A DNA stretch of 64,000 nt, from the NCBI GenBank assembly GCA_032622095.1, contig CP136066.1, positions 41,925,835 through 41,989,834 on the forward strand. Reading direction: 5' to 3'. Shown here piece by piece: positions 44,290-55,480 of this stretch. Below the pieces are notes generated by a model, which was given only the letters and a program-made list of their open reading frames with translations, was not told the origin of the DNA and did no database searches. The position numbers were made by a program, and so were the translations under genes. Every line of letters begins with the position of its first letter. Position 1 is the first letter of the stretch. Source of the DNA: Siphonodentalium dalli (lineage: Eukaryota > Mollusca > Scaphopoda > Gadilida > Siphonodentaliidae).

Positions 44290-44520
44290 TTGTAACCGCC
44301 GATTTATCAAAATCTACATTCAACAAACTCCAAGTAATCCAAAACAAAGCATTGGGAATGGCACTCCAAGAAATTATAAGAACCCTCGTCAGGGCATTAC
44401 ATAACACAGCTGACATACTCCCACTCTAAGTTAGACTTCAAACGCTAGCGGCAAACACTCTAATCAAACTACAAGGCAGCACCCTATAGTCGACGAACTC
44501 TGCTCAGGAAAACACTACTG
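44290..44520 (+). pseudogene. Jockey-like LINE reverse-transcriptase C-terminal fragment
   Basis: Plus-strand reading gives FNKLQVIQNKALGMAL, then ALHNTADILPL, a stop, and VRLQTLAANTLIKL. This is the QN-x-ALR / LH-x-E-x-G-x-LPL / R-x2-L pattern after the thumb of Jockey-type reverse transcriptases. It begins immediately after the ORF1-like fragment, so most of ORF2 is deleted or two elements are fused. Confidence 0.7.
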
Positions 44521-45085
44521 ACCAAAAACAAAACATGAAAACCAGGCCGGCTAGATCAGGGATCTGTCTGTGCTATGCCGGTTACACAAATACTTCCCCA
44601 ATTTAATAAATACTTAATAATCAACAAAACAAACAAATAGACCTATATCTTAAGAACTTAATAAACACGCGATGTCGATCAGGTTACTAACACAGTCCAG
44701 ACAAACGGATGGTAAGTCTAATAATCAAAATCTCATTTCAGCTTCCCACGGAACAACACCACAAACAGATAAATTCCACCAGTGATCCCCACCTACACGA
44801 CAGGTAATTATTAATTATGTTTCAGAGGGCTCTTTGGTGCGTACTGACCATCGACAGGCGAACACAGTGGATTGGCCACGACCCCCTGCAGTAATGCAAG
44901 TCCTCAAAAAAGTCCATTGCTAGAACTCCAGTATAAATAAGTCATCATGTACTAACCCACACACATGCAAAATCCGCTATATCGACCGCCTAACAAGATT
45001 AACAAGAAAACCATAGTCAGAAATGGTAACGCCACCAATATCATATTATTAGCAATAAATATAAATTATAATATAATTATAATAT
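44521..45085. other. non-coding; probable 3' remainder of the LINE then unassigned
   Basis: No frame or array recognised. Confidence 0.3.
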
Positions 45086-45145
45086 AAAATATTACTCATT
45101 AGTTAGCGCTAATATAGGCGCTAACTAATGAATAATATTATTTGA
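45086..45145. repeat. near-perfect hairpin
   Basis: AATATTACTCATTAGTTAGC-GC pairs with GCGCTAACTAATGAATAATA-TT (21 of 22) around a short TAATATAG loop. AT-rich TATAAT repeats lie directly to its left. Function unknown; possibly the core of a small palindromic MITE. Confidence 0.75.
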
Positions 45146-45965
45146 TTGACTTGTTAAATAACATCTAATAAATATGCATCTTATTCACAACTTTAAGGAG
45201 TCCTTCTGGCACAGGAGAATATTTATCGCCGTTTGATTTGCACCAAGTGAACTCGGCGCATATATAATTGATAGAACAGACCTCTATTATGATGATCGTG
45301 TCAGTATTTGTTTAAAATACGTATCAATTGACATATACGCACCCGTTCCCTCATTAAAATCTACATATATCGCCCATTTTATGGACTTCCGCGAATTCGG
45401 GGACTTCTGCAAAGTGAACTCCGCAATAGGGACCTACTGCAAATCGTCGCACCCAATGCAATTTGTAAACAAATACGATTGACATGCAATTTAACGAGGT
45501 GAGCTTTAATTAAATGAAAGAAGCAATGCTACATAAAACTATTTGTCATGGACTCAGTCAGTGTGCCATATATTTGTGTCAACTAAGGTCGCTTTGCGTG
45601 GTGAAAGTGGAAATCGGAAAATCCTATTGAAAATGAAAGTACAATTTTGGGAATTTCGCGGCAGATTGAGAGAATCTATACTATTGAAAGTGAATGAACG
45701 ATTCCTGGAATTCTATCAGATATCGCGACTCTGCTCGTTTTCGTGATCATAGGTTATATAGGGCATATATGACCACGAACACGAGTCGAGTCACGATACA
45801 TCCATCGGTACAAACACATTGTGTATACGATAAAATTTTGACTTGATCAACAGAAAATAAAAGATCGCGGTTACTACAACGGAACAGGCATCCGCACTCC
45901 AATTATAAAATTGCCCATAATTCACTTCACTACATCAGGGGCTCCCAATGGGTTGTACATTTTTT
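45146..45965. other. non-coding, nothing recognised
   Basis: No gene supported. The 67-codon ORF at 45543 overlaps an internally repetitive tract (GAAAGTGRA). Confidence 0.35.
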
Positions 45966-46145
45966 CAGGCTATCAGATTATTTATGTTTTCAACAACATA
46001 TTATTACACCGGCGACTTTAAGTTTACAATTTCAGCCTGTCGTGACTATCGATACGATTGAGTCATATTTTCAAAAACATATTATACACCGGTGGCGTTA
46101 ACTTTACAATTTCAGCATCTACGTGATTCTATCGGTACGATTAAG
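45966..46145. repeat. two-copy ~95 bp tandem repeat
   Basis: Both copies contain TTTTCAAMAACATATTATAC, ACCGGYGRCKTTAASTTTAC and AATTTCAGC, followed by a CGATACGATT/CGGTACGATT tract. Confidence 0.7.
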
Positions 46146-46169
46146 TAAGGTACAAAACAAATTCTCCCA

Positions 46170-46620
46170 CAATTCCTTCGCCCACTCGACCATAGAATAT
46201 CAAAATCTGTAAAACAACTTACACCACCTTGTGGCGTAACAATAATATCAAAACATAGAGTAGCGGGCTCACACTGTAGATGGCTCATGGCGCTGGTGGC
46301 TGTCCCCGGGTGGTGTAGATACGCTTGTCGTGACCGTAGTATAAGCCATTGAGTAACTATCTCCATCAAACAACATACTAACCTGCTAACCTTTGTAAAA
46401 TCATTACACATCACAAAGCAATCATCTCACAAACCTGACCACAAAACACGACTAACACCAACATCAAAATCTAGGTTAGCGGGCTCACGCCTTAGATGGC
46501 CCCGGTGGTGCTGATGGCTGTCCCAGGGCGGTGTAGATACGCTTGTCGTGGCCGTATATAGTATAAGCCGTCGAGTAATTATCTCTCTCAAAACTACTAA
46601 CAACTGCCTAATCAAATTTG
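46170..46620. repeat. two-copy ~220 bp direct repeat
   Basis: Both copies contain TAGCGGGCTCAC, TAGATGGC, TGGTGGCTGTCCC/TGATGGCTGTCCC, GGTGTAGATACGCTTGTCGT and GTATAAGCC. The minus-strand ORFs over the two copies are in comparable frames but share no known motif. Confidence 0.75.
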
Positions 46621-48051
46621 CAAATACACGCTTTCACCCGCGCCCGTGCCTATGAGAGGGCGGGTGGGACAGAGTAATCGAAAACTCTACTTAACACTTC
46701 AAACCTCCCGAAAACACAATACGCAACCCAGTATGGCCTCATCTGCATCCTCTGTCCGCGACCGCATCACACAACCAGGTCAACGGGTTCTGACACTCGC
46801 ACAGGAGTGGAAGGCGGGCATTGCACCATCAATAGTTGAGAAGCCCCGACCGACCTCAAGTCAACCGTCTGGCATTGCACCCTCTTCATATAGCGTTGAG
46901 CCCGTAATACAGGCCCGGAATACAACAGACTAATGCAACCGGAGTCCATGCAAGTACTAAATGGGACAATAAATTACAGCTATTCACAACTCAAAATGAC
47001 ATATTTATGTCCACACACAAAACTCACAAAGAAAACAAGGTAAGTCTTCATCGCCGGTCCGTGTTCGGGATGGGGTGGGGCTTTGCGTATTGCTGCGATG
47101 GCATCCACCCCATGCAGAGTAGGCAAACACCTACTGTTCAAGGGTTGATATCAATATACTTACAAACTCACAAACCTTACAAACGCTCTTCAGCAGAATT
47201 ACAGCATTCAAAAGTGGGTTGCATGAGAGGGCCGACGTCCCTTTCAATTCTTCCCGGGTATCATCCCAAACTCCAAACTTCCTCAAATAATCCCACATGA
47301 ACCGATATCACTATATACTATAGGTCGATTATGAACCTATTTTTACGAAGATATGTTGAGTAATGTGTCTGGTTCCAAAGGCCGTGCAACATAATTTATA
47401 ACACAGCGATTTAGTTAATTGTCAATGTGACGTGAAACGTGCCATCCGTACCTTATCACCATGGTCAAGTGGCCCTGCTAATGTACTATGATGCGGTTGG
47501 ATCCTGCTGAATTGCTACGATCCTGTTAGGGCAAAACTGATGCTGTTAACAGAAAGTACCGTTATATATTTTAATTTGTCTTTTTCGCGGTGTTCTGATC
47601 ATCTGAACATACCCAGGAAAATCTATTATGCGTATCAAATATTCAAAAACATATTCATTGCGACATATTTTTAATACTGGTTGTATTAGATGTTTACAAT
47701 TACTATAATCAAGATGGTTATTCACGTCTAGTAGCTTTAGAAACATCAGCGCAGGCATTATTATATTTTTCAAAAAATATAAATGTTCTTGAATGTTTCA
47801 TCATGTTCATGCACACACTGTTTTTTTTCTCTCAAATCGCTCTGATTAGCTAAACACCGCGAAAATGACAACTTTAGAAAAATAACTTTTTTGTAACAGC
47901 ACCAGTTTGCCTACGCGCATCATAGCAATTCAGCATGGACCACCAGCATTATAGCATATTAGCAGGACCACTTGACCAAGTGTGATTATGGCCCATACTA
48001 AAGACAGTGTTAAATACGCTAATGTGTAGTATTCACACTCGTTGTTGATTA
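46621..48051. other. non-coding with one GC-richer ORF of unknown status
   Basis: A plus-strand ORF at 46646-46933 (MASSASSVRDRITQPGQ internally; two GIAPS repeats) lies directly after the direct repeat, in a slightly GC-richer tract. No motif is recognisable and it is not called. A U1-like AAGGTAAGTC occurs at 47037. The remainder is AT-rich and unassigned. Confidence 0.3.
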
Positions 48052-48560
48052 GATCGTGCCATGAATCTCTGCTATGGCTAACGTCCGTAGAGAACATATT
48101 CCACAAGTACAACACCTCGGCATTTTTGAAGTTTTGACAGGGAACCATATAAAGTCGAAAAATAACGCGGGAAAGATATTTCTTAGTTATTATGTGATCC
48201 CTAATAAATGTACTTCACTGATGGTGAAGGTCCCACCTCGAACTTTTACGAGTTAAAAAAAGATTTGTGAGCGATTTTGCATTGATTCGCTTACAACAAT
48301 GGACTTTCCTGGCTAATTAATTCATTGTTTATTGCGGCTCACACATACCACAGAAAAGCATGCAATTTTGAATTGGAACATTCACCTACATTGAAGTAAA
48401 GAATTAAGGAACAGATAATAACTAAGAAATATATTCCCCGCGTTATTTTTCGACTTTATAAGGTTCCCTGTCAAAACTTCAAAAAGTTCCAAGGTTTTGT
48501 GCTAGTGGAATATGATCTTTACGGGGGTTAGCCAGAATAGAGATTCATGGCATGATCTAG
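48052..48560 (+). mobile_element. MITE family B, complete copy with ~150 bp inverted arms
   Basis: The left arm (48052-48197) and right arm (48412-48560) are inverted relative to each other. Both carry GATCRTGCCATGAATCTCT at the outside and TGACAGGGAACC, ATAAAGTCGAAAA and TTTCTTAGTTATTAT inside. About 215 bases of shared middle (GAGCGATTTTGC, CATGCAATTTTGAATTGG) separate them. Other copies are at 34276 and 41905. No coding capacity; target duplication not resolved. Confidence 0.8.
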
Positions 48561-49204
48561 GTGTTGATCAACCCTATAGTTGTTCTCCGATTGGTCGCGA
48601 TTTCCCGCCACATCGTGGCAGATGGTATAGTCCGGTGTTTCTGTACGGGCGAAGTTAAAAGTTTCCAATCTAAACTTATATTTATTCTTCCAGGAGAACA
48701 ATGCACAGCTCTGTGGATTGAAGGGCGAAAGGCGGTGGCGTTATTGACATCAATAGTAACACGTTACCATGGTTACTTTGGGCTCCAAAAGAACCAAGCA
48801 ATAATCACAACGATGCGTGCAACAAGATCGCGAATGGAGCAGATGCGACCTGCAACCAGATGGCGATGATTCGATGCAGTGATATCGAACATTTCGTTTG
48901 TCAAATTGACCAACCTTGAGGAAGGTATTTGTGGAAATGTATGGGAGTCCAACTTCCCATGCCAGTGGTTATTAAAGTATATTGGATTCCTGTTAAAGAG
49001 AAGTTGACTTGAAGTGCATCTGTTAGCTGAATTTTCTCAATGATGGTGTAACGCTTCCCTGACATTAATTGATATATACCTGTACAATCAGAGGTACACA
49101 ATAATAGTTTCTTGATCAAAAAAACTTTAAACCTTTCAATGCTAAATACTAATAGACGATTGGTTCCCTTAGGACAAGTTCAGGTAATACATATAACCTT
49201 ATTA
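48561..49204. other. non-coding, nothing recognised
   Basis: The 102-codon ORF at 48561 has no motif and begins at the MITE edge. No RNA gene seen. Confidence 0.35.
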
Positions 49205-49340
49205 TCATGCAAATATTCCTCTGTTAGAGGCAGAGGAGAGAGAAAGAGGAGATAGTATGTATGAGCAACAATAGAGAGGGGAGAGAAGACAGAGAGAGTG
49301 TATGAGAGAGAGAGAGGAGATACGGAAGGAGAGATAGAGG

Positions 49341-49387
<47 letters not shown>

Positions 49388-49690
49388 GGTGAGAGAGAGA
49401 GAGAGAGTGAGAGAGAGAGAGAGGGGGGAGAAGAGGGGCATACATAGAATGGGAAGTGTGTACGAGAGATAAGGAAGAGGAAAGAGAATGGGAATGAGTA
49501 TGAGAGAGAGGAGAGATGGAAGCGGAAAGAAAATGGGAGTGCGTATGAGAGAGAGAGGAGGTAAACGGAAGACGACAGAATGTGGGGTGTGTATGAGTGA
49601 CATAGAGAATAGACTGAAAGAGAATGGGGAAGTGTGTATGAGAGAAAGTAGCGAGAAGGGGGAGAGAGAGGGGGGAGTCGATCGTGGAGT
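49205..49690. repeat. ~480 bp polypurine (GA-rich) tract
   Basis: Almost pure purine plus strand, with GAGA runs broken by GTGTGTATGAGAGA-type units and a (TG)n at about 49342-49356. An underlying degenerate unit near AGAGAATGGGAARTGTGTATGA recurs at roughly 60-70 base spacing from 49440 to 49660. The long minus-strand Ser/Leu-rich ORFs here are artefacts of the simple sequence. Confidence 0.85.
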
Positions 49691-50044
49691 GTGTTTTGCC
49701 TCACAAAATCTTAATGATCGCTTCAGTTGATCGCTCGTTAGATTGTTCAGGATCCAAGGTGGGTAGGGGGTGATACCCTCAAAATATAAATAAATATATA
49801 AATATATATACCTACCAGCTGTTTACACAGAAGTGAGACGCGCAGGAATAGACTAACTCGGGACGCTCTTTATTGTGCCTCAGATTCGGGTATATAGTCT
49901 ATCGGTCCGTCCGTCAGCTCATCGAGGATGAACACGTGAGGTATAACATCAAAACAGTGGGAATATCAGTTGGGTGTGTGAGGCAACATGGCCACTTGCG
50001 AGGTGCACATCACAAGTGTCCATGTTGAATCCTGTCTAAATTTG
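49691..50044. other. non-coding, nothing recognised
   Basis: AT-rich; short TATAAATA repeats near 49785-49810. Confidence 0.35.
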
Positions 50045-50608
50045 ATTTCTGAGCTGCATAAACATTTAGGTCAGTCACCCCACAGGTAAATGGTCGACAG
50101 TTTCTGGTTGTTTTCGAACGGTATCTTGCAATCAAATGCGTTACATTTTCTGCTTCCCACGGGTGTGTTTTCTACATATATACCACGTGACAACATTCGA
50201 ACCATTGAACATCGACATGTGAGGCACACTATATCTGGCAACACCACTTCATAAGTTAGTGTGACCACAGTTTTGAGTCAGATGCCTATGGATCAACATC
50301 ACTATTCCCAAACTAACAATGAAATCGTTAGGCTCATATCATGCATGTTTCAACAAAGATCTCAATATTTGTTGATTTATTGACTTTTAATAGTTCGCTC
50401 CAAACTAAATTTGGCCTGCCCCCACTACCTACTGGGTGCTTCAACCCACAAGGGATTTATGCAGCTCACAAGTAGGTCACCTCAAGTGTATCATTGTAAC
50501 ATATTCGTGCAGACAGCCGTACCACCACCGATACATTTGAGGTGACCTACCTGTGAGTTGCAGACATATATCACCTTGTAACTCGGGTGTTAATTATCGG
50601 AATTCGTT
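50045..50608 (+). repeat. dispersed repeat C, copy 1, with internal hairpin
   Basis: Nearly identical to 63555-64000: TTTCTGAGCTGCATAAACAT, CAGTCACCCCACAGGTAAAT, CCACGTGACAACATTCGAAC and CACAAGGGATTTATGCAGCT. Within it GCAGCTCACAAGTAGGTCAC-CTCAAGTGTATC (50460-50491) pairs with GATACATTTGAGGTGACCTA-CCTGTGAGTTGC (50536-50569). The minus ORF over 50071-50268 occurs in both copies. It differs mostly at amino-acid-changing positions, so it is not under protein constraint. Confidence 0.8.
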
Positions 50609-50616
50609 GTCGTTTG
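50609..50616. repeat. left target-site duplication of the long inverted-repeat element
   Basis: GTCGTTTG, matching GTCGTTCG at 54493-54500 in 7 of 8 positions. Confidence 0.7.
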
Positions 50617-50641
50617 GGGACATGACAATCTGCGGAATGGG

Positions 50642-51050
50642 ATGGAATATGGAATAGAACGACAATCTGCGGAACAGAATTTCAAATTGCGTGGAACGGC
50701 CGATATCTCGAGGAATACAGGGCGTAGGGCGCTCATGTTGGTGTCTAACGAAAGGCCCACATTCGCTCTATCCACACATATTAACCCCGCCACTGACCGG
50801 ACACCAGAAGTTGCATTATTTGATCGAAAACTGACCTAACATGGGGTGAAATTTGGGATAGCATGGCAATCTGCGGAACAGAATTTCAAATTGCGTGGAA
50901 CGGCTGATATCTCGAGGAATACAGGGCGTAGGGCGCTCATTTTGATGTCTAACGAAAGGCCGATATTCGCCCTATCCACACATATTAACCCCGCCACTGA
51001 ACGAATACCGGAAGTTGCATTATTCGGTCGAAAACTGACCTAACATAAAA
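50642..51050. repeat. two-copy 204 bp repeat inside the left arm (mirrored at 54060-54470)
   Basis: Units starting AATATGGAATAGAACGACAA / AATTTGGGATAGCATGGCAA share GGAACAGAATTTCAAATTGC, GATATCTCGAGGAATACAGG, GCGTAGGGCGCTCAT and CACATATTAACCCCGCCACT. The period is a multiple of three, so both units and both arms show similar 65-codon ORFs. With no start context or motif they are treated as repeat-derived. Confidence 0.85.
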
Positions 51051-52289
51051 TGCCACAAACACGAAAAACTGCGTTCGACATTAATGTTTAGAATTTAGAT
51101 TTCTCGACGAATACGCTAGCAAACACCAAGTTTTAGGTATCAAATAACGCAGTGGAATACTGTGCACTCGTTTTTATCTACAATATGGCTGTTTTAGTGC
51201 GAAAACTGTAATAGCGAAACGCAAACAAGCGCCGATAAAACAGCTAAAAATAGACTCGATGTTTACATTTACACGATCGATTTCAGCTGGTATATTCAAT
51301 ATAATGGGGCGTATAGTATATCAAAATGTAGGATTAGACACAGGGAATGTATTTTTTTCCAAATGGGTCCACCACGCGGTGAAATTGTTGCAGAAATTCG
51401 CTCCAAAATATTCGCACTTCAGTTATGACTAAAAGCCCAGATGCCGGAGCCCGGCGACTAAAAGCCAAGTTACAAAATAGATTAACTGGTTTGAACGCAT
51501 GAATATGTCAATGGTCAGACTGTTGGAAATAATACCCAATTTTTTTTATAGACTTATATAAACACTTACGTGTGAAACTCGAATTTTAATTAAATCCATG
51601 ATTGTGTAGTCTCTCGTATATCACGAACACTGCGCGCACACATTTTATTGGAATACATGCCATCTTTGCCTTGTGTTTTGTTTAGTTTAGTTTTTTTGGC
51701 GACCAAAGATGAGATGTGTTCGCACCACACTGTGCTAAGGCCAATGAAATCACTGAATTTCAGATTATCAGCATAACCGCATTATTTCATTAGTATCTGA
51801 AGCAAATTAATGAACACCATAAACAATAGAAAATTAACACAGCTCTTCGTGCGGGATAATCTTTAAAGCCAGTGACACCTCAGTCATCCTGACAGACTGT
51901 ACAAACATAATGATAATGGGGCATTATGCATCATGAATATTTTTGTTAATTGGAATTGTCAAATCTAACATGCATGTTGTGGCTTCTAAGTAAACAAATT
52001 ACCAGTTTTTTTAAATGGAGGCATGATGTTAAAGGACTCTTAGTTGCAATTAAGACCCTCGCAATAAATGCTTCAACAAACGCTCTTTATTGACTACCCT
52101 ATACATGTTCTATGTATACTATAGGGCGACTGTATATACACAGACGGTATAGATAACTTTTAAGAGTGTTAACAATATTTTATTAGAACGAAAAAACAGA
52201 ACGTCACATTTACAATGTATACATAGAAAAATAACAAATAGTTCAAATGACGATATGATAACAATCAATAAGCCTATTTTATAAAAACT

Positions 52290-52817
52290 TTATTTAAATC
52301 AAATACACGACATCGTTCTTGTAGAGCGACATGCATTGACAACACTGGGCATAAAATCCAAATATGCTTTGTTAAATTTTATTAAATGAAATCAGTGATG
52401 ACCTTGGCATATTGATGCACTTAAAACTGATTGTATTTACTAATTTTATTTACTTTATTGATACACGCTACCAGCATATAACAATTATCTAGTTTCATTA
52501 TATCACATCTTCTGAGTGCTGAGACATATTTGATTTCTAATTCCGTTTCTATGTTGGACACTACCATAATTTAAAATTTCGACTATATACATGTATGCTT
52601 GTATGCACCATTTACCACACATGTTTTCCTTCCTGTTTCATTGTTTTTCCTACCTACTCCATTATCTTCTCAATCACACCCAACCCTTCTCAACCCCGCA
52701 CTCGCTTAACCTACTTCACAAAAAACCTGAGAAAACATAACTATATTCAAATCCCCGCTTTCTTTACCATGCAGCTGTCTCTATTGACACTCGGGGTAAC
52801 ATTTCTAGAGGAAAGGA
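52290..52817. other. unique centre of the inverted-repeat element
   Basis: AT-rich, about 528 bases. A 131-codon plus-strand ORF (52595-52990) starts here and runs into the right arm. It is hydrophobic with no recognised motif, and its C-terminal half is fixed by the arm sequence, so it is not called. Confidence 0.5.
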
Positions 52818-54492
52818 TTTTTATAAAAGCCATAGGCTTATTGCTTGTTATCATATCGCCATTTGAACTATTTGTTATTTTTCTATGTATACATTGTAAA
52901 TGTGACGTTCTGTTTTTTCGTTCTAATAAAATATTGTTAACACTCTTAAAAGTTATCTATACCGTCTGTGTATATACAGTCGCCCTATAGTATACATAGA
53001 ACATGTATAGGGTAGTCAATAAAGAGCGTTTGTTGAAGCATTTATTGCGAGGGTCTTAATTGCAACTAAGAGTCCTTTAACATCATGCCTCCATTTAAAA
53101 AAACTGGTAATTTGTTTACTTAGAAGCCACAACATGCATGTTAGATTTGACAATTCCAATTAACAAATATATTCATGATGCATAATGCCCCATTATCATT
53201 ATGTTTGTACAGTCTGTCAGGATGACTGAGGTGTCACTGGCTTTAAAGATTATCCCGCACGAAGAGCTGTGTTAATTTTCTATTGTTTATGGTGTTCATT
53301 AATTTGCTTCAGATACTAATGAAATAATGCGGTTATGCTGATAATCTGAAATTCAGTGATTTCATTGGCCTTAGCACAGTGTGGTGCGAACACATCTCAT
53401 CTTTGGTCGCCAAAAAAACTAAACTAAACAAAACACAAGGCAAAGATGGCATGTATTCCAATAAAATGTGTGCGCGCAGTGTTCGTGATATACGAGAGAC
53501 TACACAATCATGGATTTAATTAAAATTCGAGTTTCACACGTAAGTGTTTATATAAGTCTATAAAAAAAATTGGGTATTATTTCCAACAGTCTGACCATTG
53601 ACATATTCATGCGTTCAAACCAGTTAATCTATTTTGTAACTTGGCTTTTAGTCGCCGGGCTCCGGCATCTGGGCTTTTAGTCACAACTGAAGTGCGAATA
53701 TTTTGGAGCGAATTTCTGCAACAATTTCACCGCGTGGTGGACCCATTTGGAAAAAAATACATTCCCTGTGTCTAATCCTACATTTTGATATACTATACGC
53801 CCCATTATATTGAATATACCAGCTGAAATCGATCGTGTAAATGTAAACATCGAGTCTATTTTTAGCTGTTTTATCGGCGCTTGTTTGCGTTTCGCTATTA
53901 CAGTTTTCGCACTAAAACAGCCATATTGTAGATAAAAACGAGTGCACAGTATTCCACTGCGTTATTTGATACCTAAAACTTGGTGTTTGCTAGCGTATTC
54001 GTCGAGAAATCTAAATTCTAAACATTAATGTCGAACGCAGTTTTTCGTGTTTGTGGCATTTTATGTTAGGTCAGTTTTCGACCGAATAATGCAACTTCCG
54101 GTATCCGTTCAGTGGCGGGGTTAATATGTGTGGATAGGGCGAATATCGGCCTTTCGTTAGACACCAAAATGAGCGCCCTACGCCCTGTATTCCTCGAGAT
54201 ATCAGCCGTTCCACGCAATTTGAAATTCTGTTCCGCAGATTGCCATGCTATCCCAAATTTCACCCCATGTTAGGTCAGTTTTCGATCAAATAATGCAACT
54301 TCTGGTGTCCGGTCAGTGGCGGGGTTAATATGTGTGGATAGAGCGAATGTGGGCCTTTCGTTAGACACCAACATGAGCGCCCTACGCCCTGTATTCCTCG
54401 AGATATCGGCCGTTCCACGCAATTTGAAATTCTGTTCCGCAGATTGTCGTTCTATTCCATATTCCATCCCATTCCGCAGATTGTCATGTCCC

Positions 54493-54500
54493 GTCGTTCG
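54493..54500. repeat. right target-site duplication of the long inverted-repeat element
   Basis: GTCGTTCG, the partner of 50609-50616. Confidence 0.7.
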
Positions 54501-55261
54501 GCATGGTGAACATACTAATGTTTGACTTGGGCATTTGTGAATTTTGTGTCCCTTCGAACATTTCAGCTGGTAACTCGGGCAAATATCATCGGATTTGGTT
54601 TTGCTTTGGTATGGTGATGGTAAGCTTGGGGAAAGGATACCCAACATAATACAAGTTTCGTCCATTCATTTTAACCATAGTTATGGCCCTTGTTTGACTT
54701 GAAATTTTGTCATTTTGTGTCCGAAATAACAATGCAGCCCCTGGTATGGGCATAGACTATCGGATTTGGTTGTTCTTTGGCGTGTTGACAGTACAGCTTG
54801 TGGTAAGTATCCCCATTCATTGCTACCAGAGTTACTGCCCTTGTTTACACTCTACATATACATTTTGTGTTGTAACGCCAATAATAATTGTCAGAATTGA
54901 ATGCTATTTGGAATGTTAATAAACCAAGATTGACTGAAATATACTGAAAGATTTTGTCCATTTGTGAGAGTTATTACCCTATCAAGTTCCTCCATTGTCC
55001 ATTCCATCTGCTCCCCATTTAGCATTTGTGACTCGGGTACCAACAGTTGGATTTGATTGTCTTCGAAATAGGTCAATATGAGGGAATATATACAATGGGT
55101 TTTATCCATTGATTTCATCCGAGCGACGAGACTTCTTGGATTCGGAGAATATTTGGTTTTCCATACATATGAATATTTAGTATTGCCCACTCTCTAAGCT
55201 GAGTATAGGGGCATATGCCACGCTAAGCCTTGCAATTGTTTATTCATACTAAAGAAGTATG
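54501..55261. repeat. degenerate GAGTTATGGCCCTTG-type tandem repeat
   Basis: Repeating order TTTGACTTG-AAATTTTGTCATTTTGTG, AGCTGGTAACTCGGGCA, ATCGGATTTGGTT, TTTGGYATGGTGA, AGCTTGTGG and TCCATTCATT-RAGTTATGGCCCTTG, with a period of about 150-165 bases. Three to four degenerate units including the one split by the foldback element. Similar repeats are widespread in mollusc genomes. Confidence 0.65.
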
Positions 55262-55480
55262 GGGTGGACTATATAAATGAGCGGTGTCCGTCCGGAACGC
55301 GTGTTGTCATGGTGATAACTTGAATACTATTTGACAGAATGTTATGACTGGTATGTGGCCTTCATATGAGAATATCCAGATCAAGTTCGAATTTTCGCCA
55401 TGGAGAAGATAAAAAATAAAGCTAGGCGTGTTAGCAACATATATACACAGTTGGAAGCGCAATTTGATTCAACGATTGTT
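55262..55480. repeat. dispersed repeat shared with 14230-14515
   Basis: GGTGGACTATATAAATGAGC, GGTGTCCGTCCG, CAGATCAAGTTCGAATTTTC, AGCTAGGCGTGTTAGCAACA and TTTGATTCAACGA in the same order as at 14230. Confidence 0.6.

Larger units (their letters stand above)
50617..54492. mobile_element. 3.9 kb foldback-type element: two ~1.67 kb inverted arms
   Basis: Arms are about 50617-52289 and 52818-54492, inverted and nearly identical along their whole length. They start at GGGACATGACAATCTGCGGA and end inside at ATGATAACAA-CAATAAGCCTAT. A ~530 bp AT-rich centre separates them. The element is flanked by an 8 bp duplication with one mismatch. Joining the flanks restores a host repeat (ATCGGAATTCG, then TTCGGCATGGTGA, compare ATCGGATTTGG...TTTGGCGTGTTGA at 54750). 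No transposase is readable in arms or centre. An 8 bp duplication suggests hAT- or P-like mobilisation, but the termini do not match a family I can name. Confidence 0.85.

Noticed and set aside
46646-46933. 95-codon GC-richer ORF as a host gene
   Set aside because: No motif, no splice partners and it sits at the edge of a direct repeat. Mentioned only in the interval note.
49180-49704. 174-codon and 132-codon Ser/Leu-rich ORFs
   Set aside because: They are translations of the GA-rich simple sequence in several frames at once.
50642-51043. Duplicated 65-codon ORFs (repeated four times counting both arms) as a small gene family
   Set aside because: The similarity is explained by the 204 bp repeat and the inverted arms. 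Differences between units do not favour synonymous sites, and there is no initiation context or domain.
52595-52990. 131-codon hydrophobic ORF in the centre of the foldback element as a transposase or membrane protein
   Set aside because: Half of it is dictated by the inverted arm sequence, it has no DDE or other motif, and codon content looks like AT-rich non-coding DNA.
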